The notes under the pieces are model-generated. The model worked only from the letters and a program-made list of their open reading frames with translations. It did not search any database and was not told the DNA's origin. A stretch of 64,000 bases of DNA from NCBI GenBank assembly GCA_002104945.1, contig MCFH01000004.1:1030001-1094000 (forward strand), written 5' to 3'. The first letter of the stretch is position 1. Every line of letters starts with the position of its first letter. Made by a program: the position numbers and the translations under genes. Below are positions 13,095-31,866 of the stretch, piece after piece. The stretch is from Piromyces finnis. Lineage: Eukaryota; Neocallimastigomycota; Neocallimastigomycetes; Neocallimastigales; Neocallimastigaceae.

Positions 13095-16000
13095 ATGTTC
13101 TTATATAATTTAACTCTTCAACAATCAAGTGTTATAAATCAAGCATTCATTGGTAACTTTTCAGGAAATAGAACACAAGAAATAATTGTTGCAAGAGGTT
13201 CAGTTCTTGAATTGTTAAGACCAGATTCAACTACTGGTAAAGTTCATTCTGTTCTTACTCAAGAAGTATTTGGAATAATCAGATCAATAATACCTTTCAG
13301 ACTTACTGGTGATTCAAAAGGTAAAAAAATAGATAAAAAATATTTGAAAATAAAAAACAACAATAAATTACATTTCATCTTCTAATTTCAATTATTATAT
13401 AAAAATATAATACAATTTTCACAATTTTTTTTTTATTTTATATAAATATATATATTAAAGATTATATTGTTATAGGTTCGGATTCTGGAAAATTAGTTAT
13501 CCTCGAATATAATCCAATAAAAAATCAGTTTAATAAATTACATGAAGAAACTTATGGTAAAACTGGATGTAGAAGAATTGTTCCAGGTCAATATTTAGCA
13601 GCTGACCCAAAAGGAAGAGCAATTATGTTAAGTAAGTAAAATAAAAAATAAAAATAAAAAATAAAAATATTAAAGCACTAAAATAGTGTATTATTTGCAA
13701 AATAATTAGGTGCTGTTGAAAAACAAAAACTTGTTTATATTTTAAATCGTGATTCTTCTGCAAAATTAACAATATCTTCACCATTAGAAGCTCATAAATC
13801 TCATACAATTATTTATCATACTGTTGGTGTCGATGTTGGTTTCGAAAATCCAATATTTGCTTGTATAGAAATAGATTATTCAGATGCTGATGAAGATCCA
13901 ACTGGTGAAGCTTTCTTAAATGCGGAAAAAGTATTAACAATAAAATATTAAATAATTTTTAATTATATACATCTAAACTATTAAATATTATATTTATACT
14001 TACCTTTTCACCTTTTCATAAATATAAACAATCGAAATAATTTATATATTTATTTTTAATATTGATACTACTATAATACTACTATATAAATACTACTTAT
14101 ATTTTATTATAAATTAAATATTAAAGACATTAACATATTACGAGCTTGACCTTGGTTTAAACCATGTTGTTAGAAAATGGAGTGAAGTTATTGATTCAAG
14201 ATCAAATTATTTAATTTCAATACCAGGTGGTAATGATGGACCAAGCGGTGTATTAGTTTGTTCAGAAAATTATATTACATGGATGCATCAAGATTGTCAA
14301 AGCATAAGAATACCAATACCAAGAAGACCAAATAGAATGGATAATCACCTTGGAGAAGATGAAGAAAGAGGTGTAATAATAATATCAAGTGTAATGTTAA
14401 AAATGAAACACGCATTATTTATATTTGTTCAAACTGAAGATGGTGATATATTTAAGATCACTATTAATAGTGTTAATTATGATGGTTATTCAAAAATTGA
14501 AGAAATTAAAATTAAATATTTTGATACTGTTCCAGTTGCTAGTGGTATGTGTTTATTAAAAACAGGTTTCTTATTTGTTGCAAGTGAAACAGAAAATCAG
14601 TAAGTATTTATTTGGTATTCCTTTTTTTTAAATATATATATATATATGTATGTAAATAATTAAAAGTCAAAATCTATATATCAACTAATATAATAATTAT
14701 TCATATTAATATTCAATTTTTCAATAAAATAATAAAGTTATCTTTATCAAATAGAAAATCTTGGTGATGATGAAGAAGATCAACCAGAATATTCAAGTAA
14801 TGATTTCCCACAAGGTGATATCGATGAACTTGATGATATTACAGTTTACTTCAAACCAAGAGGTTTAATAAATTTAACTGCTGTGGATGAAATGGAATCA
14901 TTATGTCCATTAATTGATTCTAAAATTATTAACATTGGAGAAGAAGATAGTCCACAATTTTATACTCTTTGTGGAAGAGGTTCAAAATCAACTTTCAGAA
15001 TTTTAAGACATGGTCTTGAAGTTTCAGAAATGGCTGTTTCGGAATTACCAGGTAATCCATTAGCAGTATGGACAGTTAAAACAAATGCATCAAGTGAATA
15101 TGATTCATATATTGTTATATCATTTATTGATGCAACACTTGTACTTTCAATTGGTGAAACAGTAGAAGAAGTAACAGATACTGGTTTTCTTTCATCCACA
15201 CCAACCCTTGATGTAGGACAACTTGGTGATAATACATTAATTCAAATTTATCCAAATGGTGTAAGACACATTAGATCAGATAGAAGAGTCAATGAATGGA
15301 AAGCTCCAGGAAATAAAACTATTGTTAAAGCTGCTTGTAATCATCGTCAAGTTATTCTTGGTTTGACTGGTGGAGAATTGGTATACTTTGAATTAGATCC
15401 ATCAGGACACCTTAATGAATACCAAGAACATAAAGAAATGGCATCTCAAATATCTTGTTTAGCACTTGGTCCAATTCCAGAAGGCAGACAAAGATCTAAA
15501 TTCATGGCTGTTGGTTGTGTGGACAATACTATCAGAATCTTTTCACTTGACCCTGATTCTTGTTTACAACCACTTGCAATGCAAGCTGTCAATTCTATTC
15601 CAGAATCATTATCTATTATAGAAATGAAAGACTTTAGTGTTGATGGTCAAAATACATTATATTTAAATATGGGTTTACAAAATGGTATATTGTTAAGAAC
15701 CGTAATTGATACTGTTACAGGGGCTTTAAGTGATATGAGAATGAGATTCTTAGGTACACGTCCAGTAAAATTATTTGAAATTAAAATTAAGGGTGAGCCA
15801 GCTTTATTAGCCCTTTCTAGTCGTCCATGGATTACATATTCATATCAATCAAAAACAACATTAATTCCATTATCTTATGAAACCTTAGAATATGGTTCTA
15901 GTTTCTGTTCAGAGCAATGTCCAGAAGGTATTGTAGCAATTACTGGAAACACTCTTAGAATTTTAACTGTTGAAAAATTAGGAAATGTATTCAATCAATC

Positions 16001-16799
16001 AATAATACCATTAAAATACACACCAAGACGTTTTATATTACACAAACCTACTAATAACTTTGTTATTATTGAATCAGAACAAAATACTTGGTGTCCATCT
16101 GAAAAGGCTAAATTTAAGGAAAATCAAATGGATACTAGTGAAGGTGATGAAAATGATGAATTACCTGTAGAACAATTTGGTTTACCAAAAGCAGAACCAG
16201 GTAAATGGGCTTCTTGTATTCGTGTATTTGATGCAACTAGTGGTGAAACTACATGTGAAATTGAATTAGATAACAATGAAGCCGCTTTTAGTATTACTAC
16301 TTGTGTTTTCCAAAGTCATCCAGATGAAACCTTTGTTGTAGTTGGTACTGCCCAAGATGTTATACTTTCCCCAAGAAATTGTACCGCTGGTTTTATTCGT
16401 ATTTATCGTTTCACAGAAGATCAAAAGGCCTTAGAACTTGTTCATAGAGTAAATATAGGAAAAATTATTATTCTCTTTTTTTAAATATTAATATTAATAT
16501 AAATTTAAAAAAAAAAAAAAAAAAAAAAATTAAATCATATTTATATATAAATATCGCATAAATAAAATTCTAGACTTTAATTGATGATATTCCAATGGCA
16601 TTATGTCAATTCCAAGGTAGATTATTAGTCGGTATGGGAAAGATTCTTAGAATTTATGATATAGGAAAAAGAAAAATGTTAAAAAAATGCGAAAATAAGG
16701 TAAATATAATTTTTTTTTTTTAAAAAAAAAAAATTATAATTATTAAATTATCTAAATTTTAAAAAGACAAAAATAATTATTAATATGTTTATTGTTGTA

Positions 16800-16833
<34 letters not shown>

Positions 16834-17538
16834 TAGCAATTCCCAAATATGATTTTAACTATTCATACCCAAGGTGATAGAATTGTTGTTGGTGATGTTC
16901 AAGAATCCGTTACATATGCTACCTATAAAAATCGTGAAAATCGTATAATTATATTTGCAGATGATACCATTCCAAGATGGATAACATGTACAACAATGGT
17001 TGATTATGATACAGTTGTTGGTGGTGATAAATTTGGAAACTTCTTTGTTGATCGTTTACCATCATCAACATCTGAAGAAGTAGATGAAGATCCAACTGGT
17101 AATCGTTTAATATATGAAAAGGGTTATCTTCAAGGTGCTCCACACAAAGTTACCCATTTATGTGAATATCACGTTGGTGAAACATTGAGTTCAATCAATA
17201 GAGCAACTTTAATTGCTGGTGGAAAAGAAATTTTATGTTATACAACAATTTTAGGAAAAATTGGTGTATTTATTCCATTTATAAATCGTGAAGATGTAGA
17301 CTTTTTCCAAAACTTGGAAATGCATCTTAGGGAAAATGCTCCACCACTTTGTGGAAGAGATCATTTAGCTTACCGTTCATATTATATTCCAGTTAAAAAT
17401 GTTATTGATGGTAATTTATGTGAACAATATAATTCATTACCTTATGAAAGAAAAGCCATGATTGCTGAAGAATTAGATAAAACAATTAGTGAAGTATCAA
17501 AAAAGATTGAAGATATGAGAGTTAGAGTTGCATTCTAA
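13095..17538 (+). CDS. SF3B3: Splicing factor 3B subunit 3 (SF3b130 / Rse1)
   Basis: SF3B3 is a three-beta-propeller scaffold of the U2 snRNP SF3b complex that supports branch-site recognition. Seven exons with matching phases: 13095-13320, 13476-13631, 13710-13930, 14127-14599, 14738-16448, 16574-16699, 16837-17538. Together they encode 1204 residues, close to the ~1217 of the human protein. Recognisable blocks run the full length: [20 protein letters not shown] at the start, [16 protein letters not shown], then [20 protein letters not shown], then [18 protein letters not shown], then [12 protein letters not shown], then [19 protein letters not shown], then [20 protein letters not shown], and [20 protein letters not shown] near the C-terminus. 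It ends VRVAF. The family is very strongly conserved, so orthology is secure. A DDB1 or CPSF160 relative is excluded by these motifs. Confidence 0.98.
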
Positions 17539-18443
17539 TTTAGTTTTTATTTTTACCTCTTTTTTTTTTCCTTATGTTAATTATTTTCTTAAATAGAAAA
17601 ATCAATTTACTTTTTTTATAATTACAATTTAGTTTATTAAATATATTAAAATGCAAGCAAATAATGTTAAAAAAAAAGTTTAAAAGTCAACCTTTACAAT
17701 ATACAATATCTATTTTTATATAATACCATATGTCATTAATTTTGTAATTAATTTTTTTTAATATCAATTTATATATAAATAAAATATTATAATAATAATA
17801 AAAATAAATTTTGTTGAACTATTTTTATTAAATTTAATAAAGATGTTAAAAACATAATCAAAAGTAAACGTAATTGTATGTCATTTCATTATTATAAATA
17901 GGTCTTTATTATAGGATTTCAAGTAAAGTATAAATTTTACACAGTTAACATTGATTATGTATAAATAATAATTTTCTTAAAACTTTTTAAAAAAAAAAAA
18001 AGTTTTAAAATTTCATAAATCAAGGACTATTTTGCTTTTGAAGTTAAAATTATTTTAATATAATGTTTATCTTCATTGCTATTGAAAATAATATAGATAT
18101 ACTACTACTAGTTATATGTATAAAGTATATTTTTTATATTTGTAAATATTATATATATATATATATTGAAACTTTCTATTTCTTTTTAATTTTTTAATTA
18201 AACCTTTTTATGTACAAAATGAATGAATTCTTTCCTATTAAATAATTTTTTTAAAAAAAGAAAAAAAAAAAAAAAAAATTTTAATCAAATAACCTTCCGA
18301 AAATAAAATAATAATTAGACACAAAATAAAATAAAATAAAAATATTTAATATTTATTTTTATTATTTTTTTTTTTTTTCTATTACATAATATCAAAAATC
18401 AATAATGGATTGAATCTACTTTGAATAAAAATTATGAATTTTA
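17539..18443. other. Convergent intergenic region between SF3B3 and FIGNL1
   Basis: Both flanking genes end here, so it should hold two 3' UTRs and polyadenylation sites. Only A/T runs and an (AT)n stretch near 18152-18166 are seen. Confidence 0.6.
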
Positions 18444-23124
<4,681 letters not shown>

Positions 23125-24024
23125 TTCAATTTAATTAATTTAATATATTTTATTATTGTAATTGTTATTATATCTTTTCTTCTCTGTATTTATATTGATG
23201 ATATTATATAATATAATTATAATTATACTTTGGTACTATGTACATTATAAGAAAATTGAGAAGATATGAAATAAAGATATAAAATAGAAATGTTAATTTT
23301 AAATATTTTATTATTAATTTTACAAAAAAAAAATAGAAAGTAAATTATTTACTAGAATTTTAAATATTGTTATATTAATCACTATATTATAAAGGAATAA
23401 AATAATAATTTACATTATATACATTAAATAAAAGTTATATTGCTACAATTTATTCAAATACTTTAAATTTATTATAAAATAAATAGTTATATATTAAATT
23501 AAAATTTAAAAAAAAAAAACAATTTATTGATATAAATCTTATATACATATTAATACTAAATCATTAAATTTATCATTAAATTTACTTCCTAAAAATAAAA
23601 ATAAATATATAAAAGTTTAACGGTAAAAGGATTTGATAATAATCATTCAGAAATAAAATGTAATAATGGGAAATATATTAATAATTTAAAGTTTAATAAA
23701 ATTGTTTAAACAATGAATTTCATTTGTATTTTGAATAATTAATTACTTCCAAAAATAATTAAATAAAGAATTTAAAAAATCTTTTTTTTTTTTTTTTTCT
23801 CTTACTATATATAAATTTCAGATTTTAAATAATAAATTTCAATGGACAATTCTTTTAATTTTATTTCTTCAATACTTTATAATTTTATTAAAAAATAAAG
23901 TTTTAGATTTTAAAAAAAAAAATATTTGTTAAAAAATATTAAAAAATTTTTCTTATTCTCATTCCAAATAATTAAATAATAATTTTGATTATTTGGTAAC
24001 TTTCACCAAGAATTTAAAATTTAC

Positions 24025-24079
<55 letters not shown>

Positions 24080-24080
24080 C

Positions 24081-24151
<71 letters not shown>

Positions 24152-25155
24152 CTTATTTATTTATTTATTTATTTAGTTAGTTAGTTAGTTATTTATTTAT
24201 TTATTTATTCAGTCATTCATTCATTTATTATTTTTCTATTAATTGCTATATTTACTAATTTTAAAATAAAGTAATTGTAGCTTAATTATCGGTTAAAAGT
24301 AAATAGTAAAAAAAAAAAAGAAATATTAAATAATAGAAATAAATACCATTCTCTTCTTTATTACACTTTTTTTATTTTTACACTCATTGTAAATTTTAAA
24401 AGAAAGTTTTAATATGTTAAGTATTATCCTCCATAAAAAATTTTTCCTCTTTCTTTTCATTGGGTATAGCATAATTAATCAAGTAGCCTTTTATTATATC
24501 AATTTAACTTTACTCATTTTTGGATATTTTATATTATGTGTATGTAACATTGATTAATAAAGTATTATATAGAAAAGTAAATATTAACGTTTCGTAATTA
24601 AAAGAATGAGTTTTAATTAATACCAAAGAAAACTTGTAACATTATTTCTTAATAAAATGAAAAATTAAAGTTAAAAATAAACTATATAACTATTAATATA
24701 TGGGGAAAAAATAATATAAATTAACTTTTCAAAATATTTTTTTTATTTTTTTTTTTTTTTTTTTTGGTATAATAAATATGAATTTTTTTTTAATTTAAAA
24801 TCGTTTAATTAAATAAAAAAAAATTGTAAATAGCATTCCAGAAATTAAATACATTCTAAAATTATTTTTTAATTTAAATATAAATTCATATATAGCATAA
24901 CATAAAAATAAGATTTTATTAATATATATCATCTATTTTATCTATTTTAAATTATAATACAATTTAGTAAATTATTCTATATACCTTTAAATAACTAAAT
25001 AATATATATAACACCAACTATATCTATCATAGATATAAATACGTATATATTATTAATACATTTAAAAAGAAAAAAGGAAACATTACTATTCTAAATTAGT
25101 ATTCATTTCTAATCAAATATTTTTAAATATTTTGAGTATAAATATCTTTAACAAG
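23125..25155. other. Divergent intergenic region between FIGNL1 and the importin-13-like gene
   Basis: 2 kb of AT-rich sequence serving as upstream region for both flanking genes. It contains a (TTTA)n tandem repeat and many A/T runs. No coding region was recognised. Confidence 0.6.
24025..24210. repeat. (TTTA)n tetranucleotide repeat
   Basis: About 45 TTTA units with variant units CTTA near 24081 and 24152 and a block of GTTA units at about 24176-24190, followed by decaying TCAT/TTCA units. It is intergenic, and the open frame across it is only a product of the 4-bp period. Confidence 0.92.
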
Positions 25156-28100
25156 ATGGATAATCAAATGAATGTTGCTAACATTCCATCTGTTGAAGAA
25201 GTTGAAAATGTAATTATACAAGAAAATATTTAATATCATTGTCTCTTATAATAATTGTTTATTCCATAAATTATAGTCTATTATTAAAAATATATCTAAA
25301 AGAAAAGAAAAGAAAAAGAATAATGATAATGATTACTTAACAAAAAACTGTTTTATTGAATTATATTTAAATGATTAAATATTTAAATATACTTTAACCT
25401 ATGAATTTTAATTTATATAAATAAACAAAAAATTATTAATGTTGATAATTAATGATAAATATATATAAAAATCAAAACATAATTGAAAGAGAAAATAAAC
25501 ACAAAAAGAAAAATAAGAAATTTTCTAAGAAAAATATATACATATATATACTCTCATTCTAACATTTTAATAATATACAATTAAACAATATCAAAGGTTA
25601 TAAATCAATTTTATGAAAGTTCAAACGATGAAATTAGAAAACCAGCTGAACATTGGTTACATGAACTTCAAAAACAACCATATGCATGGAGGCTTCCAGC
25701 TCAATTACTTAATTCATCTGTAATTAAACTATAAATAATAATTTTTCAAAAAAATTCAAATCATACTATATAAAATATATTTTATTCCAAATTATTTATT
25801 AATTGAAATTGATAAATTATATATATAATATGAATTGAACATTTATAGCAAGTAAGTTCTCAATTCTTTGGTGCTCATACATTTCAAGTTAAAATCTTAA
25901 GAGATTGGTATAACATTATAATATTTGTTTTATTTTATTTTTATTGAATATAAATTTCATAGTAATAGTATTAATATTTAATTATTTTATTAATAATAAT
26001 ATTAATAAAGGAATACTTTGGACCCAAATGAAATTATTCCTCTTAAAAATGAACTTATTTCATGGATTAAAAAATACTCTGGAAGTACTCAAATTGTTTT
26101 AACAAAATTATGTTTAGCTGTGAAGTATCCATAAATAATATTTAATAAATTATCAAGTATTCTTTTTTCTTAATATATAAAAAATAAATCCTAATATTTT
26201 ATATAAATAAAGCTTACATCATTTGCATTACAAGCTTCACCGGAAATTTGGCCTAATTTTATTTCTTCAGTCATTGATGAAATTAATTCAGAAGAACAGA
26301 GACCAGATTTAGATGATAATGCAAAACTTAATTTAGAATTAGCTAAACTTGAATTTTTAACTGTTGTTCCAGAACAAGCTTCAACTGCTCAACTTCTAGC
26401 AAACAGAAAGTAATACATTTTATTTTAATAAATTAAATAAATTATCATGCTACTAATATTTTATTAATTATTTTTATAAAAAAAAAAATATATTTATAGA
26501 GGAAAAATTACCGAAGAACTAACAAATGGATTTTTACTCGTTCTTAATATCATAAATCAAATATTATCTATAAAAGAAAAGAATGATTCAATAATTAAAC
26601 TACAACAAAAAAGTTTAAAATGTCTTCAATCATGGATTCAATATGATCTACCAATTTCGTAAATAATCCTATTATTATATAAAAAATAATGTTGAAATGA
26701 TTATTATTTTTTATCATATTATTAATAAGTAAATTGAATCTAAATATAGAACTTTAGAAGCCATAATTAGTTCAACAATAAATGCATTAATAGAAGTTGA
26801 AAATTTCCAACCTGCTGCAGAAGTATTAATCGAACTATTAACACATCCATCATCAAGAAGATTTGAAAAAACACTATGTGACAATATATTAAAAGCAATT
26901 ACAACAGGATGGATATATAATGAATTCAATAATACCATAGAAAGTATTTATTTTTTGAAAATTTAACACATATGTATAAAAATTAAAATTAAATCGATAA
27001 ATTATTAAATATATATACTTATTCATTATAATTGTAATATATATATGTTTAAAGATGAAGATGAAGAAAGTGTAAGAACAATTTGTAAATTAATGACAAC
27101 TCTTGGGGAAGAATTTACTGAATATATTGCTATTAACTTTTTAAGACCAGATATTATAACTTTCTTAAAAATGATAATGGCATGTACAGCGTTTCCGGGT
27201 TATCCAGCCATTGATCAAGATATAACGTAAATTTTTATTAAAATAGATATCCTTAATCCTCATAAAATAAAAATAAAGAAATAATACATATGAATATACT
27301 GTTAATCGTATTTCTTGATTAAATACTACTATATAAATAATTATACATATCGACAAAGCGACACAACATATAATTTTTGGTTCCTTTTAACTGAAATAAT
27401 TGAGGATCCATACGTTATACCATTACCAAAAACAAATAATAATCCTGATGATAATGATGTTTTTATTTTCAGAAGTCAACCATCTTCAGCATCAGGTTCC
27501 CAATTAACACCAGAACAAGGATTACAAATTAGAAATGCTAGTATGGAAGTTTTTCGTCAATTAATTGAAATTATTAGACAAAAAATGCAATATCCTACAG
27601 ATGAAGAAAAAAGATCATGGAAAAGAGGTAAATTAAATAATTAATTACGCCTAATTTCAATATCATTTTAAAAATGTATAATTACAACTATATATATATA
27701 TTTCTATATTAATATTCATAATAATTCTAATATATAATATAACAATAATACAAAAATTTATTTTGTGTAAAAAAAAGAAAACTTTGAAAATTTCAATGCT
27801 TCAAGAAGAGAAGCTGGTGATACCATTATTTCTGCTTATTCCATTGTTAAAGATCAATCCTTGGATTATTTAGTAAATTTATGTAAGGAAGAATTAGATA
27901 AGATCTACAACGGTAGCTCATGTTGGCAAGTATGTATTAAATAATTAAATTTATACTATTATTCTCTTTTTCTTCAATCATATATTTTAGTAACATTTAA
28001 TAAAAAATTATTTTCATAAAAACCATCACCTATTGATATGAAAAAATAAAGATTTTAGAATCAAGTTTACAATGTTTAAAAGCCATTTCTGAAGCCATTG

Positions 28101-28775
28101 ATATGAGAGAGAATATATATATTTCAAAATTATTTAGTGATGATATATTTAAAAAGATTAGTAATTTACCAAAAGATCATTTTAATAGAGTTAAGATTAC
28201 AATGCTTAATTTAATTGGTAATATATTATTTTATTATTTTATATATAATAATAAATTAATAGCACAAATTAATTAATAATTATATTATATTATATATTAC
28301 CATTTCCTAATTAAGCTTCATATGCTGAATGGTTAAAAAATCATGATACATTTATACCTAATGTAATGGACTTTATTATCAATAGTATTTCGCAACAGGT
28401 ATTATTGTTACCAGCTTCCAAAGCATTCTTAGAAGTTTGTAATCATTGTAAAAAGTCATTAGTAAATTATATTGATATTTTAGTTAATATATATTTACAA
28501 CTTCCTGATTCAATAGTTTGTATCTCTTTTTTATTATTATTAATTATTATAAACTTTTAAAAAATTAAAATTTGAATAATAAATAACATAAAAATCTATT
28601 CCTATGGTTTAATACTATTAGCAAAGAGAAAGATCAAGAATAGTACAAGCCTTAGCTGAAGTTTTACAAACATTACCAAATGAACGTTCTATTCCAATTA
28701 TGTTATTACTACAAAATAACCTTCAAGAAAAAATAAAAGAAACATTGATTAAAATAAATAATGTAATTTTTTTTT

Positions 28776-28815
<40 letters not shown>

Positions 28816-30726
28816 ATATATATTACATTATATACCAGATATACATAATCAAATTATATTAACATTGAACTTTTTTTCTTATTTATTTATTCTACATTAT
28901 TTTTATAAAAAAAAAAAAAAAAAAAAGTCTAATGACCAAAATCCCTTTAAAGAACTTATTGAAATACAACTTAATCATATGGTAGCATTTGCTAAAGGAA
29001 TTATTCCACCAGATGAAAATAGTTTCATTGACATTGAAGAACAAGTCGAATATGAATCAAATATTAATAAAAATAATAAAATAGTATTAAGCCAAGAAGA
29101 ACTACAGCAATTTGAAATATTATCAAATGGATGTTATGAAATTATTGAAATGATATTTAGATTATATAATAATGATTATGAAATCATGTCTGTAAGTAAC
29201 TTTTTTTTTTTTAATCTATTTATATCTAATCTACATGATGTTTATTTTACAATAAATAAAAATAGAAATAAATATTATATATCAAGACGTTATATATAAC
29301 ATTTTTATTATTTATTGTAATAGATTATGTCTCAATTTATCAAATTTTCATTTAGAAGTGTATTACCATTCCTATCACCAAAAATGGAATTGCTTACTTT
29401 ATTATTATGTTCTTGTTATGAAGTTTCCAAACAAAGTAATATTTTAATAATTGTCAAAGATCTATTATGGGTTTATTCATCATACAACAAATATCCATGT
29501 TCATTATTAGAAATAAATAATGATCCAATTAAAATAGATAGAAATATTGTTCTTCTTTTAACTTCTGTTACTCAAGCAACAATTCAATATTTAAATTCCG
29601 AAATTGGTAAATAATATAATATTAATTATTATGAATTGGAATTCTTTTATATATTAATATTCAATATATAAAAATTAGCTGTTTCACAAAATAGGGATAC
29701 TGTTCATTTCTTCTTTAGTATGTTAATAGAAGTAAATATCATTTAAATAATATTTCCTAATAATGATTTATTATTCTATTATATAAAATTTTTATAAACC
29801 ATATTATTAAAATAATATCATCATATTTATATATATTTAGTTTATTAGTATAAAGCCAACTATATTTAAAAACCTTCAACCAGAACTATTGGAAAAAATA
29901 TTTGGTTTACTTTTAATTGCCTTAAAGGTTCAAGATGACAAGTTTGCATTACAACATGTTAAAAAATTCTTGGTTTGTATTAAAATAATTAAATGAAATA
30001 GTACATAATACCGCCTATATAAATAACAAATTCCTAATGATAAAATATATATATAAATAAAAAGATTACCTTTATTTTATGTGATGATGAAACTTCTGAA
30101 TTAAAAGATATATCTCATCAAGTGATGTTAATTATTGGAAATAACATAATTAGAGAAGTGTTATATGTAATTATTAAAATAATAATTATTGAAATTTTTT
30201 TAATTATAAAAATATATTTAATAACTTTTAAAACAATTGTCATAGGGAATTGGTGGTGGTAAACCTCGTTCATTAATAATTGTTTTAACAGAAATTCTAT
30301 TTAAAATGAAAGTTAAATATCCAAATAATGTTAACGAATGGCTTAATGCCTTACTTTCACAAGTAGGTGTTACCTCTTGAGTATTATTATAATAGAATTA
30401 AAAAAAAATATTCAAAAATTAATCATTATCATAATAACTAACATAATACATAGGATGGTTTCCCGTCAAAGCATGTGGATAATACTGTAAAGCAACAATT
30501 TATAAAAGATGTCCTAAGGTAGTTTTTTTTTTTTTTTTTCTTTAATAAAAAATATTATATTCCTATTTGAATTTAACTTCATTCTTAGCTTACTAATGGA
30601 TCAAATAAATTTTTAAATAATTTTATTTAAAGTACAAGACAATATCAAAAGTTTAAAACTGTTATAACAGAATTCAGTATTAGATGTAGAAACTTACAAG
30701 GAACATCATTTGGTTCAGCATTTTAA
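25156..30726 (+). CDS. Importin-13-like karyopherin-beta
   Basis: Karyopherin-betas carry cargo through nuclear pores under Ran-GTP control; importin-13 can both import and export. About 21 short exons run from ATG at 25156 to TAA at 30724-30726, giving roughly 1,040 residues of HEAT-repeat helices. The N-terminus has the importin-beta N-terminal pattern: a helix with EEVENVINQFYESS, then AEHWLHELQKQPYAWRLPAQLL and ILRDWNTLDP. Central exons read NFWFLLTEIIEDPYVI and MQYPTDEEKRSWKR, matching the importin-13 class (FWxxLxDxI...FPSDEE). The C-terminal exons read FKTVITEFSIRCRNLQGTSF, like the VKEFTLLCRGLHGT ending of importin-13, which separates it from transportin-3/Mtr10. Many exon boundaries near (A)n runs were placed by eye. 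Cargo cannot be predicted. Confidence 0.88.
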
Positions 30727-31314
30727 TTTATAATGCTATAATATTTTAATTCATCTTATTGATTAGATATAAAATATCTACATAAAATCAATATATATAT
30801 ATTATTATTTTATTCTTTTTATTATTATTATTATTTTCAATTTTTACTTTATAAAAATTAATTTAAATAATATCTTAATTTCAAATTATAAAAAAAAAAA
30901 AAAAATACATAAAAACACCTATTATACATTATTTAATATCAAATTAATTAAATAAAAGCATATATATAATTTATTAAAAGTTTTTTTTATTTTTTTTATG
31001 TTTTTTCTCTTTGTTTTTTGTTTGTTTGTTTGTTTGTTTGCCTTATTTTCAATAAAATACACAAAAGATTTTTCTATATTCAAAACCATAATTTTAAAAA
31101 AAAAAAAAATTAATTTATATTTATAATATTTAATTTAATGTTAACCTATAGTTTAGTATAAAAATTCGAATTTCAATCCAATCATTAATAACAAAATTGA
31201 GCAATTTTAAATTTAAAAAAAAAAAAAAAAAAATTGAAATTATATTAAAAGTGTTGAAATTATTATTGACTTTTTTAAATAATTTTTAAAAAGATTTAAA
31301 AAAAAAAAAAAAAA
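30727..31314. other. Intergenic spacer between the karyopherin gene and TSR2
   Basis: AT-rich, with a (TTTG)n run of about six units at 31018-31041 and poly-A runs just before the TSR2 start. No gene seen. Confidence 0.6.
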
Positions 31315-31866
31315 ATGGCTGTTGCTCAACCAGATAATCAACAAATTTTCGAAAAAATTGTTGAACTTATTTTTTCAAATTGGACAGCACTTCAATTAGC
31401 TGTTGACCACTCTTTAGCTGGTTTAAAAACACAAGAATTTTATCAAAATTTATATGAAGAAGTAATTAATATTTTTAAGGTTTACAAGGATCAAGTCGAA
31501 GTTTCTGATTTAAATGAAAACTTTTTAGACTTCTTTAGTGAAATTTTCAATATGGATGTTGAAGATGATTCACCAAAACAAGTTGGAATGTTATTAGTTG
31601 ATTCATACAAAAAAACTTTTATTGAAGGAACTGGTATGGAAGTTTACAATAATCTTTTAGCAAAAGGAAAAAGTAATGCTAATAAATTAAGTCAAGTTCA
31701 AGGTGATGATGATGATAGTGATGATGATAATGATTTTGATAATGGTGATTCTATGGATACAGATGAAGCTACCACTTCACAACCAACTTATCATCGTGAA
31801 CCAAGAAGTAAAAAGGTTATTGATGAAGATGGCTGGGAAACTGTTACTAGTCGTCGTCGCCGTTAA
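31315..31866 (+). CDS. TSR2: Pre-rRNA-processing protein TSR2
   Basis: Tsr2 is a chaperone (escortin) that delivers ribosomal protein eS26 to the assembling 40S subunit and is needed for 20S pre-rRNA processing. A single exon of 183 residues starts at an ATG directly after a poly-A leader. The N-terminal half is the helical TSR2 domain with NWTALQLAVDHSLAGLKTQE, equivalent to the family WPALQxAVxxGxGG motif. It is followed by acidic helices and an Asp-rich stretch (residues ~130-150), and it ends with VIDEDGWETVTSRRRR, the conserved EDGWxxV plus basic tail. Length is normal for the family (yeast ~205, human ~190). It lies on the same strand as the karyopherin and anoctamin genes, with its own spacer on each side. 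Confidence 0.95.
   Translation: MAVAQPDNQQIFEKIVELIFSNWTALQLAVDHSLAGLKTQEFYQNLYEEVINIFKVYKDQVEVSDLNENFLDFFSEIFNMDVEDDSPKQVGMLLVDSYKKTFIEGTGMEVYNNLLAKGKSNANKLSQVQGDDDDSDDDNDFDNGDSMDTDEATTSQPTYHREPRSKKVIDEDGWETVTSRRRR

Noticed and set aside
24025-24184. An open frame of alternating Leu/Phe/Ile/Tyr residues
   Set aside because: A product of the (TTTA)n repeat in an intergenic region, with no conserved sequence.
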